Source of the DNA: Glandiceps talaboti
Lineage: Eukaryota; Hemichordata; Enteropneusta; Spengelidae
Assembly: GCF_964340395.1 (NCBI RefSeq)
Contig: NC_135571.1
Location: 9,703,940 to 9,767,939 of the forward strand
Reading direction: 5' to 3'
Length of the DNA: 64,000 bases
Part shown: positions 14,401-24,807 of the stretch, piece after piece
Position numbering within the stretch: the stretch's first letter is position 1
Layout of the letters: every line of letters starts with the position of its first letter
The notes under the pieces: model-generated
Seen by the model: the letters and a program-made list of their open reading frames with translations, nothing else
The model's database searches: none
Told to the model about the DNA's origin: nothing
Position numbers and translations under genes: made by a program

Positions 14401-17400
14401 GAGCACCATGAAAACCAAATGTCTATTGCAGACAGTTGATTGGTTATCGGCATACAGATTAGATACATTGTTGCAGGGTGATTGAAAACAAACTGAATGC
14501 ACTGTAGCATGGAGGTCAGAGAGGTCAACTGGTCATAAAATGTAATCACCTGCTTAGAACAGACCCACTGAACTATGTGTCTGTGTTGTGTATTCAAATA
14601 AATGTACAGGTGGATAACATCAATGGACTGAATCACTGTGGAATGCACATTAAATCTATATTACTTCCTTTACAAAAAATATTTAAAACTAGTAAAGGAC
14701 GATCGCACGGTTGCACAAGCTCAATAAATGAAACCCCTCTCACAAACATTCACAAGTGTGACATTGACATGTTTATATTTGATATAAACCATGTTCAAAA
14801 CTATAGTGGTCACACCACTACAATTGATGCAATGTAAAATGGGTAAACACATTAAGATACTATCAGAAACCCAGCATTGTAACTCACATTAGAAGTAAAT
14901 TTTAATCAATGTATCAACATCTCAGTAGTAAATACAGAACCTGTGTTAATCATTGATGGTTAGTTAGAAGTGTGAAAATGAAGTTCAGCAATCGCATTGA
15001 CGCCACACCCCCTCCCCATAATGATAAAAACGAACGACCACACCCCTCCCCTAAATGAATGTTCATTTATGAGCTTGTATGACATTGTGCGATTGCCCCT
15101 GACATGAAATACACATCAATTGTGCAAATTACAAGGATACAATATCATACAGTATGATCTGTTAATAGTCTTCTTTGTCTCATCCCCATTGTTTCAATCA
15201 TGGCTTCAAGTCCAGTTAACTAGACAATGAAAGTGTCTGCAAACCTGTTGACTCATAGACCTTACAGTTGGGTCTATGGTTAACTATCAATGAAACTGTC
15301 CTCAACCTTGTTAATTGTCACAGTGTCATTATCTGCCAACTTGTAGACAAATGTGCTAAGACTATATTTTTAGTTCTAAACCTGTTCTTGACATTTTAAC
15401 ACCATTGCCTCAAATTCAAATAAAAGCCTGCCTGACATGAATACAGTGTACCTACAGGCCACTGGTACATGTACTTGACACATTTCACACTAACTTTTAA
15501 TACATTCAAAATGTTTTCAACCTGCCAGGCATGAACACCTACGGGTCACTGTGGTACTTGACACATTTCACACTAACATTCAAAATGCTTCCAACCTGCC
15601 ATGCATGGACACCTACATGTCACTGTGGTACTTGACATGGAACATTGTACATTGCTTCCCACCTGTCATACATGGACACCTACAGGTCACTGTGGTACTT
15701 GACATGGAACATTGTGAGTTGCTTCCAACCTGTCATGCATGGACACCTACAGGTCACTGTGGTACTTGACATTGAACATTGTAAGTTGCTTCCAACCTGT
15801 CATGCATGGACACCTACAGGTCTCTGTATGGTACTTGACATTGAACATTGTAAGTTGCTTCCAACCTGTCATGCATGGACACCTACAGGTCTCTGTATGG
15901 TACTTAACATTTTAACACTATCAGTGTTATCACCTCAAATTCAAAATGACAACCTGTCATGCATGCATGGATACCTACAGGTCACTGTGGTACTTGGCAT
16001 ATTTTAACACTGTCACTTTAACTTGAAAGAGATTGAGAGGTTTCCATTGTAAACCAATGGTACATGAACTGTACTGTGGGATCTACAAACATCAAGTATT
16101 GTGGCTATGTTTGCTGCAAACACACAACAACAAATACAACTACATGTACTGACATATAGTCTCTGTAAATCCTATCAAAGTAAGTGGTAGAGAGCATTAT
16201 GAAGAAAACAAACAGTTAAAACCAAATACAAACATGGCTTCCACACACAAGGAACAGTGTAGTCTAGTGTAGGTTTGAGTGGAGGTGTAAACCGTAATGA
16301 TACCATATAGGAACTAGACTAGTGGAGGGGTAAATCGGAACAATACTGTATAGGAATTAGACTAGTGGAGGTGTAAACCGTAACGATACTGTATAGGAAC
16401 TAGACTAGTGGAGGTGTAAATGGTAATGATACTGTATAGGAACTAGACTAGTGGAGGTGTAAACCGTAACAATACTGTATAGGAACTAGACTAGTGGAGG
16501 GGTAAATGGTAATGATACCATATAGGAACTAGACTAGTGGAGGGGTAAATCGGAACAATACTGTATAGGAACTAGACTAGTGGAGGGGTAAATGGTAATG
16601 ATACTGTATAGGAACTAGACTAGTGGAGGTGTAAATGGTAATGATACTGTATAGGAACTAGACTGAGTGGAGGTGTAAATGGTAATGATACTGTATAGGA
16701 ACTAGACTAGTGGAGGTGTAAACCGTAACAATACTGTATAGGAACTAGACTGGTGGAGGGGTAAACCGTAACAATACTGTATAGGAACTAGACTAGTGGA
16801 GGGGTAAACCGTAACAATACTGTATACATGTAGGAACTAGACTAGTGGAGGGGTAAACCGTAACAATACTGTATAGGAACTAGACTAGTGGAGGTGTAAA
16901 TGGTAATGATACTGTATAGGAACTAGACTAGTGGAGGGGTAAACCGTAACAATACTGTATAGGAACTAGACTAGTGGAGGGGTAAACCGTAACAATACTG
17001 TATAGGAACTAGACTAGTGGAGGGGTAAATGGTAATGATACCATATAGGAACTAGACTAGTGGAGGGGTAAATCGGAACAATACTGTATAGGAACTAGAC
17101 TAGTGGAGGGGTAAATGGTAATGATACTGTATAGGAACTAGACTGAGTGGAGGTGTAAATGGTAATGATACTGTATAGGAACTAGACTAGTGGAGGGGTA
17201 AACCGTAACAATACTGTATAGGAACTAGACTAGTGGAGGGGTAAACCGTAACAATACTGTATACATGTAGGAACTAGACTAGTGGAGGGGTAAACCGTAA
17301 CAATACTGTATAGGAACTAGACTAGTGGAGGTGTAAACCGTAACAATACTGTATAGGAACTAGACTAGTGGAGGGGTAAACCGCAACAATACTGTATAGG

Positions 17401-20400
17401 AACTAGACTAGTGGAGGTGTAAACCGTAACAATACTGTATAGGAACTAGACTAGTGGAGGGGTAAACCGTAACAATACTGTATAGGAACTATACTAGTGG
17501 AAGGGTAAACCGTAACAATACTGTATAGGAACTAGACTAGTGGAGGTTTACTTGTTAGCAAAATTTGGTGTTCCCCTATCTCTTACTACGTGACTCACAA
17601 GAAATCCCAGTTTTCCTCATTTTGACTCACAACAACAAAATTTGACGATAATTACAGGGTACACTGGTGGGAGGGGACATGATGTATATTGATGAGACAG
17701 TGAAACAACTGTATACTACTACTACTAGTACAGTTACTGTAATTTTCCAGCAAAATGCACTTGACTAGTTATACATGTACGTTTATCCTATCTATAGTAC
17801 AAGGTAAAATCTCAATTACTAAACACTTCAACTAATCCCTAAGCCAAACACACTTATCACACCCATCACCATGGCAATGGATCAAAGTTTATGTACATGT
17901 ATGTGTGACCTCAAATCATCCCTGATTTTATGTCTTTGTGTCAACAATTAATCCCATTTGTTGTATGTGTAACCATGGTTGCATAGAAACACAAGCATTT
18001 GTGTCAAACTAAGAGTAGGCTGACTAAGTTTAACCTTCAGTGTCTGGTGAGCATTTTGACAAATATTTTATAAAAATTATCTAAAATTGTCAGTTCTCTC
18101 AAAATATTTTGATACCAATGCTTAAAAGAGGGGTAATTTTATGATAACAGACTAAAATTATACACAGATGTGAAAAAAATTACGGAAAAGTAAATTTTTC
18201 GATTTGACTGGAAACTGGTTGTCAATAAATTGTTGCTCATATTTCATATGTACATGTGGAATACTTTACTCTAAAGAGCCTGAATTTTTACTTATAAAAT
18301 AATTCTTGTGTAATTTTGCTTGAATTCTGTACTTATAGATAATCTTCTCTCATATGCCGATATAAGACCGATGTCTCATCAGCATTCTCAGGAGTGTACA
18401 ATAAGTCAGCTGATGTTAAAGGCACAGTTCAGATTAGACTTAATATCAAGGTGTGAAAACAGATTGGTTGGCAAAGGTCCAGAACAAAAGAATAATCCAA
18501 TGTACACCTCATTAAGATAACACTAATGTAATGACCCAGGACTGAAACATAGTGGAGTATTCCTTTAGACACATGAAACCCAAAACCAAGATGTATTTCA
18601 TTGTACATTGTATGTGCAGTAGCGTATATATATGATAAATAAACATTATTATTATTATTATTAAAATTTTTTTTTTTTAAATAACAAGCTGGAGAAGTAC
18701 GTAGAACATTTTGATGTTTTTACCACAACATTGTAATGTAATCATTATTTGTTGTGAATACACGTTTGTATACAAATGTAATTTGTTTTGATGGGAATGG
18801 GAATGGGAAAGACTAAGAATGGGAATGAGAATGGGAATAAGAATGAGAATGGGAATCATCATGACAATTGGAATAGGCATGAGAGTGGGAATGGGAATGA
18901 GAGTGGTAAGATAGCATGTGAATAACCCCTCTAACAATCTTGCCAAAGATTACAATACAATCACATAGTCTTTGTAATATGCAAGTCATCCCAAAGGAAA
19001 ACTGACCTGAATTAAACAAGACACAATAGCTTGCTGTAATTGCTACAGGCATGTCAATATTTTTAGTGATTCTGATAAGGTTAATAACCACATGGTAAGA
19101 GAGAGGGACAAATCTGGTCATTTAGGCTTGCAGATAGTTTTACATTTTTTGTAGTACAATTTTAATAGGAACCCAAGGCAAGTGAAAAAACGTGGGAAAC
19201 TCAGTATACATTTGTACTACCCTTAACATCACCTCTGTGTATACAATACACTATAGTGCAACCTGACCTTGTTTATGGATAAGAATGTGATTTTTTTTAA
19301 GTTGTGTGCAAAACTAATTCTGTGATAATCATGGCGAAGAATAAACAGTTTAAAAAGTCAGTTATTCAAACATACCATTCACAATTTGTTTTAATCAATC
19401 AACAAGTGCAGATCAAGAGAATGCCTTTGTTCTAAATTCTATCCGGTCATGTCTGGCTACCGTGGTAACACAGTGTAATAATATCCCACCTTTCAGTCGC
19501 CCCCAAGCGCACAGGTAAAACGATTTAACGCAAACAATAACACGCTTTCGAGAGATGAATACATTGTGTGAAAGTTGTTTTGATGGCAGTAATGTTGTAT
19601 ATAGATTAACAAAACAGTGTCTGCATTACACAGTGAAGCCTAGGTGACTTTAATCAATGAATACACCTATTGGCTACAATAAATCCCACCCCTCAGTTGT
19701 TCATATTGTGGAAATCCTGTGGGTGTCACTCCTAGGCTGTGTGAAAGTTCTTTTGATGGAAGTAATGTTGTGTATAGATTAACAATACAGTGTCTACATT
19801 ACACAGTGATTTCTAGGTGACATTAAATCATTATGAATACACCTATTAGCTACAATGAACCCCACCCCTCAGCATTCTTATTGTGGATATCCTGTGGGTG
19901 TCACTCCTAGGCTGTGTAAAAGTTAATGTGATGGAAGTAATATTGTAACTTCTATATGAACAATACAGTGTCTCTACATTACACTGTGAAGTTTAGGTGA
20001 CAATAAATCAATAAATACATGGTCAACTTTTGGCTATAAATAATCCTACCCTAGTCATTCATATAGTGGAAACCCTGTGGGTGTCACTCCTAGGCTACTT
20101 TTAAAGTTGTTTTGATAGAAATAATGTTGTGAAAATGAACAATACAGGATCTATATTACACAGTGAAGCTTACAATGAATCATTGAAATGGTCAACTTTT
20201 GGCTATATAAAAAATCCCAATTCAGTCATTTAGAGTGGGGAAACCCTGTGGGTGTCACTCCTAGGCTATGCAGTTTCAATTCAAAATAAATGTTAACCCA
20301 TTGAGTTGAATTATTCCACTTTAGTTATTCAAAAAGAATGATTTGCTATTTCTAAGTACTACTGTTACTAGACTAGAGGCTCATGTGATAAATATGTACA

Positions 20401-22747
20401 ATGATCACTTAGCCTATAATATGCAAGTTTTCAACACTGAAACATAACCTGATATTTAACACATACAGTATACATTTGTACACACATGGACATTGGGATC
20501 CACCATTCCTCTTTATGTGAAAGTATTATTATTATTATAACAATTGAACATTGTTACCAAAACAATTGAACATTAATACCAAAACATAGCAAAATATGTG
20601 GTAGGAGATAGGAGAGAGCCAAGAATCCATATGATTGGATTGTAAGCTATTAGTAGATCGCGAAGCAGCCGCATAGTGGCTCAATGACTAGTACACATGC
20701 ACGCCTATGTACATGTACTATGCGATTTTTATTGGTGGTTTTACCCAAGGATGCATTGCGACGCAATGACTTATGCATACGCATTCTATATGTTATGTGC
20801 ATTCTCCATGCGGAGGGCGTATCTACAATATAATCGTGATGCAGCCCAGACAGCCAGTCACAAATGAATCTACCCTGCACGAGCTTGGGGCTTTACCTAG
20901 TTATGATTTCATTATTATAATAATAACTGAACATTGTTACCAAAACATAGCAAAATATGTGATAAGGTATAGGGGAGAGCCAAGAATCTAAGTATTAGTA
21001 TTACTGGAGTGAATGTATTTATGTAACACCACAGTCCCACAGGACCACTCTAGTACTCAAAACATTTTTCCTGTTCCAGTAATTTTACTACAACAAGTCA
21101 AATCATCTGATTCAGTGCTTTTAAGAGCAATTCAACAACATAACATTGCTAATTAGATTTGAAAATTGTAACTGAAGAATCTAAAGTATTTTGACTAGTT
21201 GCAAGCATATCCCAAGGGGCACATGTACAGGTAGGTATGTACATTCAAACCATGTCAATTACATTATTTCAGACATACATGTATATGTTTTATGGATGTT
21301 TATGTCAAGGGCATGTCGATTACTCATGAAAGGCTTTCATGGAATAAAAATCTTCATAGTCCAGCTAACTTCACAAAATGAATGTCTGGTCTTCAGTACA
21401 CATCCAGTGTAATATTAGAATGGCATTAGCAGAATCCAGGGAGTGTACGCAGACCAATTTCAGAGTTGGGGGGGGGGGGGGGGTGCCAGCCAGACGTAAA
21501 ATGCACTGACTGGTACATTGAATGTATGGTTGGCAATCTCTATAGACAGTCTGATTATCACCTTCACTTGTGGGTCTGGATCATATACATGAAACCTTTT
21601 TACCAAATTCATGATTTCACTATAAATTTCACTTATCAAATCTCAATTTTGGTTACAAGATTTAATAGCATAATCCCATCCCACAGGTGACCGAGTGTGT
21701 TTGTTTATCATGGAGGTAGTACTTTCATGGATATATCCATGATCCTTCCTACCTCCATGATTTGATGGAGAAATGGGTTTACTTTACAACAATGTGATAT
21801 CATAAACCACACAACACAATACATGGAGGTGGTATTATGTTGCATTTTAGTGTTAAATGTCAATAAACTTCATCTCCAGAAGCAATAAAATCTACAATAG
21901 TAGTCCATTATAAATACCACAATACCAAACAAATATTTTAATGCGGTGTTTATAGTTTAATTTACTTCACACTAGACTTCAATGTCATTTCAAATCAATT
22001 TAGTATCTTACTTAATGTTAACAATTGACCGAGCCCTTGTTCATGAGTTAGAAACTTGAGAATGCTGTTTTTTTAGGTCAGGGTACGGTTTACTCAAAAA
22101 CGTACCTATGTACGTAGAGACCGTTGTTAACGGCTCTGGTGGTGATCTTCCGATCTACCTAGCTGTTCTATAAACAACCTTTACAAATTACCACAAATAC
22201 TGACGTCAAACGTCAAGTTCCTATGTTGTTATAATGTGCCCGTCACAAAAGAAAAAGTCCATATTATTAACACTTGCTAAACAGAAAACTGCTCAATGAA
22301 AACGAATCATTTCCGGGCAGTTCGAGGATGATAACTTTGAGGCTGGTTGAGATGATCTTTACCACTATAGTCTATAGCAAAGACATCGAGTTTACACAAA
22401 CGTATTTATTTCAACTTACCAGGTGGCCATGTTAATAGTCTCGAGTGCCTGAATTTCGTGTCATCTTCTCCAGTGGGGCCTGGGGAACTTGAACGCAGAG
22501 GTGGTAAGTTGGATCTGTCAAGTCCCAACTCCACGTTGCCATCTTCGCCATTCACTGACACAAACGTCTGCGTACGCGGTCCCAGTCCGAGCGGCAGGTT
22601 CACAGAACCACGAGATGTACCGCGGATTTTGAGCGCATTTTTATCCCCCATTCGTGACATAGGGTGTTCAATCACAGGCAAGTTCTGCCGTCGACTAGTC
22701 AACGACATTGCCGAGGCTGCTCGGGGAGTCACAAGTCCCGTCGCCAT
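1..22747 (-). CDS. EF-hand protein, EFCAB6-like (5' part, runs off the left edge)
   Basis: Ten coding exons were joined by splice consensus and phase: 22747-22420, 13995-13907, 7472-7300, 5252-5186, 4636-4464, 3667-3530, 2425-2275, 1577-1434, 1111-963 and 115-1. Lengths keep one open frame of 509 codons, and every internal junction has AG acceptor and GT donor. The protein opens with a basic Ser/Pro-rich tail, then shows repeated helix-loop-helix units such as YLTPEQQQKLLERIGLDKLE, LDEEEMEKLWTRYDLQGAG and HFDHEGIGMVSRPDF. These look like EF-hand pairs whose loops mostly lack the full Asp/Glu calcium ligands. Proteins of the EFCAB6 type (large, many degenerate EF-hands, axonemal microtubule-associated) have this texture and a similar N-terminal tail; the family call is inference. 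The start is the first ATG of the GC-richer first exon. The 3' end lies outside the window, so the total length is unknown. Confidence 0.7.
963..1577 (-). CDS. Exons 8-9: acidic linker and EF-hand
   Basis: Exon 8 (1577-1434) encodes an acidic linker (PNIPEDPDEAVDNVEETPRE) ending in FRPPSVDVVTYLTRK. Exon 9 (1111-963) encodes LRMGLEHFDHEGIGMVSRPD, a recognisable EF-hand with D-H-E-G-I-G in the loop, followed by an exiting helix and a linker helix (TALDCEHFLER). Exon 9 uses a GTAGGC donor. Confidence 0.65.
1915..2238. repeat. 81-bp tandem repeat, about 4 copies
   Basis: Units start at AGTCCTTTAC at 1931, 2012, 2093 and 2174, exactly 81 bp apart. They contain CCCCCTAGGTC and TTTTCATCAGCTGAG. The array sits in the intron between exons 7 and 8 of the EF-hand gene. 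Confidence 0.9.
2275..3667 (-). CDS. Exons 6-7: second EF-hand-like pair
   Basis: Exon 6 (3667-3530) and exon 7 (2425-2275) join in phase 2 through an Arg codon. Residues include EPDGMIVPPQLRECVASIGI, LDEEEMEKLWTRYDLQGAG and AISSSYFFKQIGL. The helices and the LDEEE-start linker are conserved, but the loops lack the usual acidic ligands. A basic tail (GRHGKNTSRRYPKTSWV) follows. Confidence 0.7.
2508..2640. repeat. Dispersed intronic repeat, copy 1
   Basis: It begins GGGTATCTTTGCTATGGGCT and has two internal CTGTATAGTCACxCTGxTTT-type units each ending GGTAGTAA. It matches the block at 4284-4462 in the next intron. Confidence 0.75.
4284..4462. repeat. Dispersed intronic repeat, copy 2, abutting a splice donor
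   Basis: Same family as 2508-2640 with one extra internal unit. Its last GGTAGTAAC runs straight into the donor of exon 5 (minus strand GTAAGTTACTACC). Confidence 0.75.
4464..4636 (-). CDS. Exon 5: helical linker
   Basis: The acceptor is ACACAG and the donor GAAGG|GTAAGT, phase 2. It encodes about 57 residues, highly charged and helical (KKQLSAEKKKLHPEENLRDR), between EF-hand pairs. The donor is immediately followed in the intron by a dispersed repeat whose unit ends GGTAGTAAC on the plus strand. Confidence 0.7.
4769..5092. repeat. (ATCTGT)n microsatellite
   Basis: Interrupted hexamer array of ATCTGT/ACCTGT with GT-rich pieces. Long open frames across it in several phases are artefacts of the repeat. 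Confidence 0.9.
5186..7472 (-). CDS. Exons 3-4: first EF-hand-like pair
   Basis: Exon 3 (7472-7300) and exon 4 (5252-5186) join in phase 2. They encode a helix-loop-helix pair: LRHLFKANDPQGKGVVARIA is the first hand (N-D-P-Q-G-K-G loop, partly degenerate), then YLTPEQQQKLLE, and IGLDKLEFISFDDFVGRF is the second. The order of exiting helix, LTPEQ linker helix and DDF motif is the classic paired EF-hand pattern. Confidence 0.7.
5341..5475. repeat. (CA)n microsatellite
   Basis: Nearly uninterrupted CA dinucleotides with a few CG/TA changes. Confidence 0.95.
6250..6622. mobile_element. Long inverted-repeat MITE
   Basis: The left arm from about 6253 (AGACTCTGTCACAGTCCTTG, then GAGCTTCGCTTTA) and the reverse complement of the right arm ending about 6619 (AGACTCTCTCACAGTCCTCG) stay similar almost to the centre near 6427. 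The element is thus a ~370-bp imperfect palindrome with no coding capacity. Both arms contain TGTGCGCCCTCATC. Confidence 0.75.
6620..6745. mobile_element. Small inverted-repeat element
   Basis: Outer arms AGGTAAGATAAACGTGGG and CCCACATTTATCTTAGCCT are inverted; inner arms TACCTGTGTAC and GTACACAGGTA also pair. It follows the previous element with almost no spacer. Confidence 0.65.
6845..7265. mobile_element. Long inverted-repeat MITE, third of a cluster
   Basis: GCAGCTTTCTGTTTTGATAC near 6880 is the inverted match of GTATCAAACAGAAAAGCTGC near 7217. Pairing extends outward (CAATACTGTGCAG with CTGCATGGTATTG) and inward (AACCAATAAGAAACT with GTTTCTTGTTGGTT). The arms are about 150 bp. A partial relative lies at 43130-43245 in the lectin gene. 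The element ends within about 40 bp of exon 3 of the EF-hand gene. Confidence 0.7.
7859..7927. mobile_element. Short CCCTCA/TGAGGG hairpin element
   Basis: CTGTAAGATACATTGTGTTG leads into CCGCCCTCATCGG ... CCGATTTGTGAGGGCATACA. Relatives with the same CTGTAAGATAC start and CCCTCA core occur at 63612-63715 and, reversed, at 52095-52212. Confidence 0.55.
7930..8145. repeat. 108-bp tandem duplication, 2 copies
   Basis: The second copy starts exactly 108 bp after the first (CAGACTAATACAATTACTGT) and is nearly identical, so the duplication is young. Confidence 0.9.
9109..9177. repeat. ~34-bp tandem duplication
   Basis: AATTCATTGCTGTGTGTTTT followed by GTCACACTGTACCC occurs twice head to tail. 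Confidence 0.85.
9317..9551. mobile_element. hAT-type MITE with exact 8-bp target site duplication
   Basis: The element starts CAGTGTGCCCTCTAA and ends TTAGAGGGCACACTG, a perfect 15-bp terminal inverted repeat. GTTAAAAA (9309-9316 and 9552-9559) flanks both ends. An 8-bp duplication with a CAGTG terminus is diagnostic of hAT superfamily elements. At 235 bp it has no transposase and needs one in trans. An internal copy of the left terminus lies near 9421. Confidence 0.85.
11301..11361. repeat. (TTTG)n microsatellite
   Basis: About 14 TTTG units with one interruption. Confidence 0.95.
11546..11840. repeat. Degenerate ~190-bp tandem duplication
   Basis: TTAAAGGCCAATGTTTCAAT begins both halves (about 11549 and 11738). 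Each continues into a TTGGGAxAAACTTTT segment with ~80% similarity. Confidence 0.7.
12573..12766. mobile_element. hAT MITE, left-end fragments in tandem
   Basis: CAGTGTGCCCTCTAAGCCAA occurs at 12573 and again about 100 bp later, each followed by the same CCAAAATTTGGTGTT body as the element at 9317. No right terminus is seen. Confidence 0.7.
13741..13940. repeat. ~106-bp duplication carrying a decayed copy of exon 2's 3' end
   Basis: Both halves contain AGAGTCTAACCTGCAATGTG, a T-rich run and ACAGATTCTTACCTCATCAG. The right half is the real exon 2 donor and exon end; the left half carries an extra donor. Confidence 0.8.
13907..13995 (-). CDS. Exon 2 of the EF-hand gene
   Basis: The acceptor is a pyrimidine tract ending TTTTGTTTTCAG and the donor is GATGAG|GTAAG. 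It completes the split codon from exon 1 and encodes YLQKPGDKRAKSAGN... to GPDE, ending in phase 0. A decayed copy of its last ~31 nt plus donor sits about 106 bp downstream in the intron (see findings). Confidence 0.7.
14100..14325. repeat. Dispersed ~220-bp repeat, orientation A
   Basis: Contains CAGGGTAGATTCATTTGTGA, CTCATGGAGAATGCGCATA and GCAATGCATCCTT. It matches the reverse complement of 20650-20905 along its length. No tRNA-like A and B boxes or poly(A) tail were evident, so I do not call it a SINE. Confidence 0.7.
15425..15990. repeat. ~67-bp minisatellite
   Basis: Units share CCTGTCATGCATGGACACCT, ACAGGTCxCTGT and GGTACTTGACA, about seven copies of variable length. Confidence 0.85.
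16290..17547. repeat. 43-bp minisatellite, about 29 copies
   Basis: The unit AGGAACTAGACTAGTGGAGG continues with a variable block (TAAACCGTAACAAT, TAAATGGTAATGAT or TAAATCGGAACAAT) and ends ACTGTAT. Three variants alternate, and two rare insertions recur ~440-480 bp apart, showing block duplication inside the array. It lies in intron 1 of the EF-hand gene. Confidence 0.95.
17548..17667. mobile_element. hAT MITE, right-half fragment
   Basis: CAAAATTTGGTGTTCCCCTA through TTGACTCAC to TTACAGGGTACACTG matches the right half of the element at 9317 with a decayed terminus. Its left half is missing at the junction with the 43-bp array. Confidence 0.7.
18785..18905. repeat. (GGGAAT)n-like microsatellite
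   Basis: Interrupted GGGAATG/GAGAATG units. Confidence 0.85.
19555..20275. repeat. ~178-bp tandem repeat, 4 copies
   Basis: Each copy contains GATGGxAGTAATGTTGT, CAGTGTCTxCATTACAC and ends CTGTGGGTGTCACTCCTAGG. Divergence increases towards the right. Confidence 0.85.
20650..20905. repeat. Dispersed ~220-bp repeat, orientation B
   Basis: Inverted relative of 14100-14325. It is flanked on both sides by a directly repeated ~80-bp sequence (TGAACATTGTTACCAAAAC to GAGAGCCAAGAATC, at 20545-20632 and 20928-20988), so it sits inside an older duplication. Confidence 0.65.
21708..21760. repeat. Nested perfect hairpin
   Basis: Arms TCATGGAGGTAG and CTACCTCCATGA are a perfect 12-bp inverted repeat. 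Between them TCATGGATATATCCATGA is itself a perfect palindrome. Confidence 0.8.
22420..22747 (-). CDS. Exon 1 of the EF-hand gene (start codon, disordered N-terminus)
   Basis: The exon begins at ATG (MATGLVTPRAASAM...) and ends CCACCTG|GTAAGT, phase 1. It encodes about 109 residues rich in Ser, Pro, Arg and Gly with no fold recognised, as expected for a basic disordered tail. It is the most GC-rich and CpG-rich stretch nearby, typical of a promoter-proximal first exon. The transcription start should lie just to its right; I see no TATA box there. Confidence 0.7.
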
Positions 22748-24420
22748 GTTGCACTGACCGTACGCGTACCGACTCTCGTTCCTGCAACAGGTGTAAAGGT
22801 GATATTCTTGGCAAGTTTTTCGCGTTGTTACCGCTCTATTCTAAAATCGTGTTACCATCCAACACTTTCCTGACTTAGGAGACTTGAATATGCCGTTTGT
22901 AGTTGCACACTTTCTCAATAAACTGTTGTAAACATTCCCACAGACTCTCCCGAGTATCTCACTTGAGCTGTGAAGTTGGGGTAACTGCCCTTTGACAGGA
23001 CATGGACTGTTCGATTAATTATAGGGTGGTACAAGTTCATTTGAAAATATTTCCCATATCTCGGCGATCAAATATATCTACCAAAATAGCTAAAGGCAAT
23101 TAATTTAAGAAAATTATACCTCTAGTATTAAATGTTATGGTTTTCTTCCAATATTAAGGAAAGTGATCAAAAGTAGGGAACATTTATTTAAAACTATCCT
23201 ACCCCAGGCTTGACGAATGCAACGGCCCAATTGCCTAGATACAGCAAAAGCGTGTCCTTGCAACAAATCCAACAATCGAGGGACAAGACAGGTAACTTAT
23301 TTGCATAATGATATCCTTTTATGGACAATGAATTTCCTTTTATGGTTCATAATTGCCCATCGTCAGTCGATCAGCTGTAGCGAGTTGTTGAAAGTGTCCA
23401 AATCAAACGTGACTTTTCCACCCGTGACAAATATCAAGTGTTCTTGAGTGTCAGGGTACACACCTGTCATGTGTGTACGTAGAGGGATCGAAGGAGAATT
23501 ACGTACGAGAGTCAAAATCGGTACATTTTCAAATATCACTACAAACTTTCTACGTTGCAACTCACGCTCGGTGCGGTGGTTGAGATGGTACGTTTCACAT
23601 CATGGAAGGGGGGGGGGGCGGTAAACATTTCCACAACTATACTTTCTGTAAGTAATAAAGCAACAATGAATGACAGTTCAAATGATTTTAAGTTCAATAT
23701 CATATCAACATATAACAACAACAAACCTACAAACAAACAAACACCGTTTGAAATGTTTGTACAGAATTTCCTAGCTCAGGATATTCACTCCGATTACTAC
23801 GTTTTAAGAAACGGATCGAGCTATGTCTGAGTTAGCTCTGGATGTACATATTAAAAGGTTCGACACATCATTGTATATCCATAGCTATTATTTCCATACC
23901 ATTCGCTGTCATAGCTTTTTAACAAAAAAAAATAATTTATACATTTTGTAGTATTTTTTATCAGTGTCGTGGAATCAATCACCCAGTACACCAAGTAATG
24001 TAATACATTGTGTAAAATTACTAGTAGTATGGTACATTGGTAGTCGACAGTCACGAAGAGCATTGCATACTACTTCGTCTTGGCGTTGTTTATATTATTT
24101 ATATTTCTTTTCTTCAGTATCTGTAACTTATTTCTAGAAGTACACGACACAGAAAAGCACATTTGTACTCCAATCTCTGAATAGTTATTGAGTACGTAAC
24201 CCTACTTTGAGCACAGTAATGCCAATAAACCTCTTCAATACTGCCATGCATGTAAATTTTACCTTCCCGTATAGTTTTAGAGCTATACATTCATCGCTGA
24301 GGGCGCAATGCACATCATTTCATGTTCTCTCACATCATACGAGTATGATTCATAGTGCAGTGTAGAATGTGGGGACCTTTTTGACTGCTACACCGAACTG
24401 TTATTTTTTCTGTTGTATCC

Positions 24421-24453
24421 TGGAGTAATTATACTTACAGTATAATTACTCCA
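24421..24453. repeat. Perfect 15-bp-arm hairpin
   Basis: TGGAGTAATTATACT and AGTATAATTACTCCA are perfect inverted copies around a 3-bp TAC loop. Confidence 0.9.
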
Positions 24454-24807
24454 AGGTTGTATTCAGTTCACTTGCCCCTTTCCAGTTAGTCTAGACTTTC
24501 GGGTAAATATTCACGCAACTAAATCGTGTGTTCTGATTACTGGATCCTCTTTATCTAAGCTTTTGAATGGAAAATACTAATCTAATCCCTTTATCTTATA
24601 TTTACTGATGTATCCGTTACACTGCCAATTTACCTTTAAGTTTCATATTAACTTTTCCGGATAATCACTGACAAGGTCTTCTCCATATCCTGATTGTGGA
24701 TTAAATATATGCATTTGATTTAAAACATACAAACAAACAAACAAACAAACAAACAAACCAATAATCAGCTGCCAGCTGGTATGCTAACACGTGAACAGTG
24801 TACATAC

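Noticed and set aside
15551-16007. Plus-strand frames of 72 and 120 codons
   Set aside because: Readings through the 67-bp minisatellite; open because the unit length is nearly a multiple of three.
16290-17547. CRISPR-like regular array
   Set aside because: Units are head-to-tail without unique spacers, in an animal intron; it is a minisatellite.
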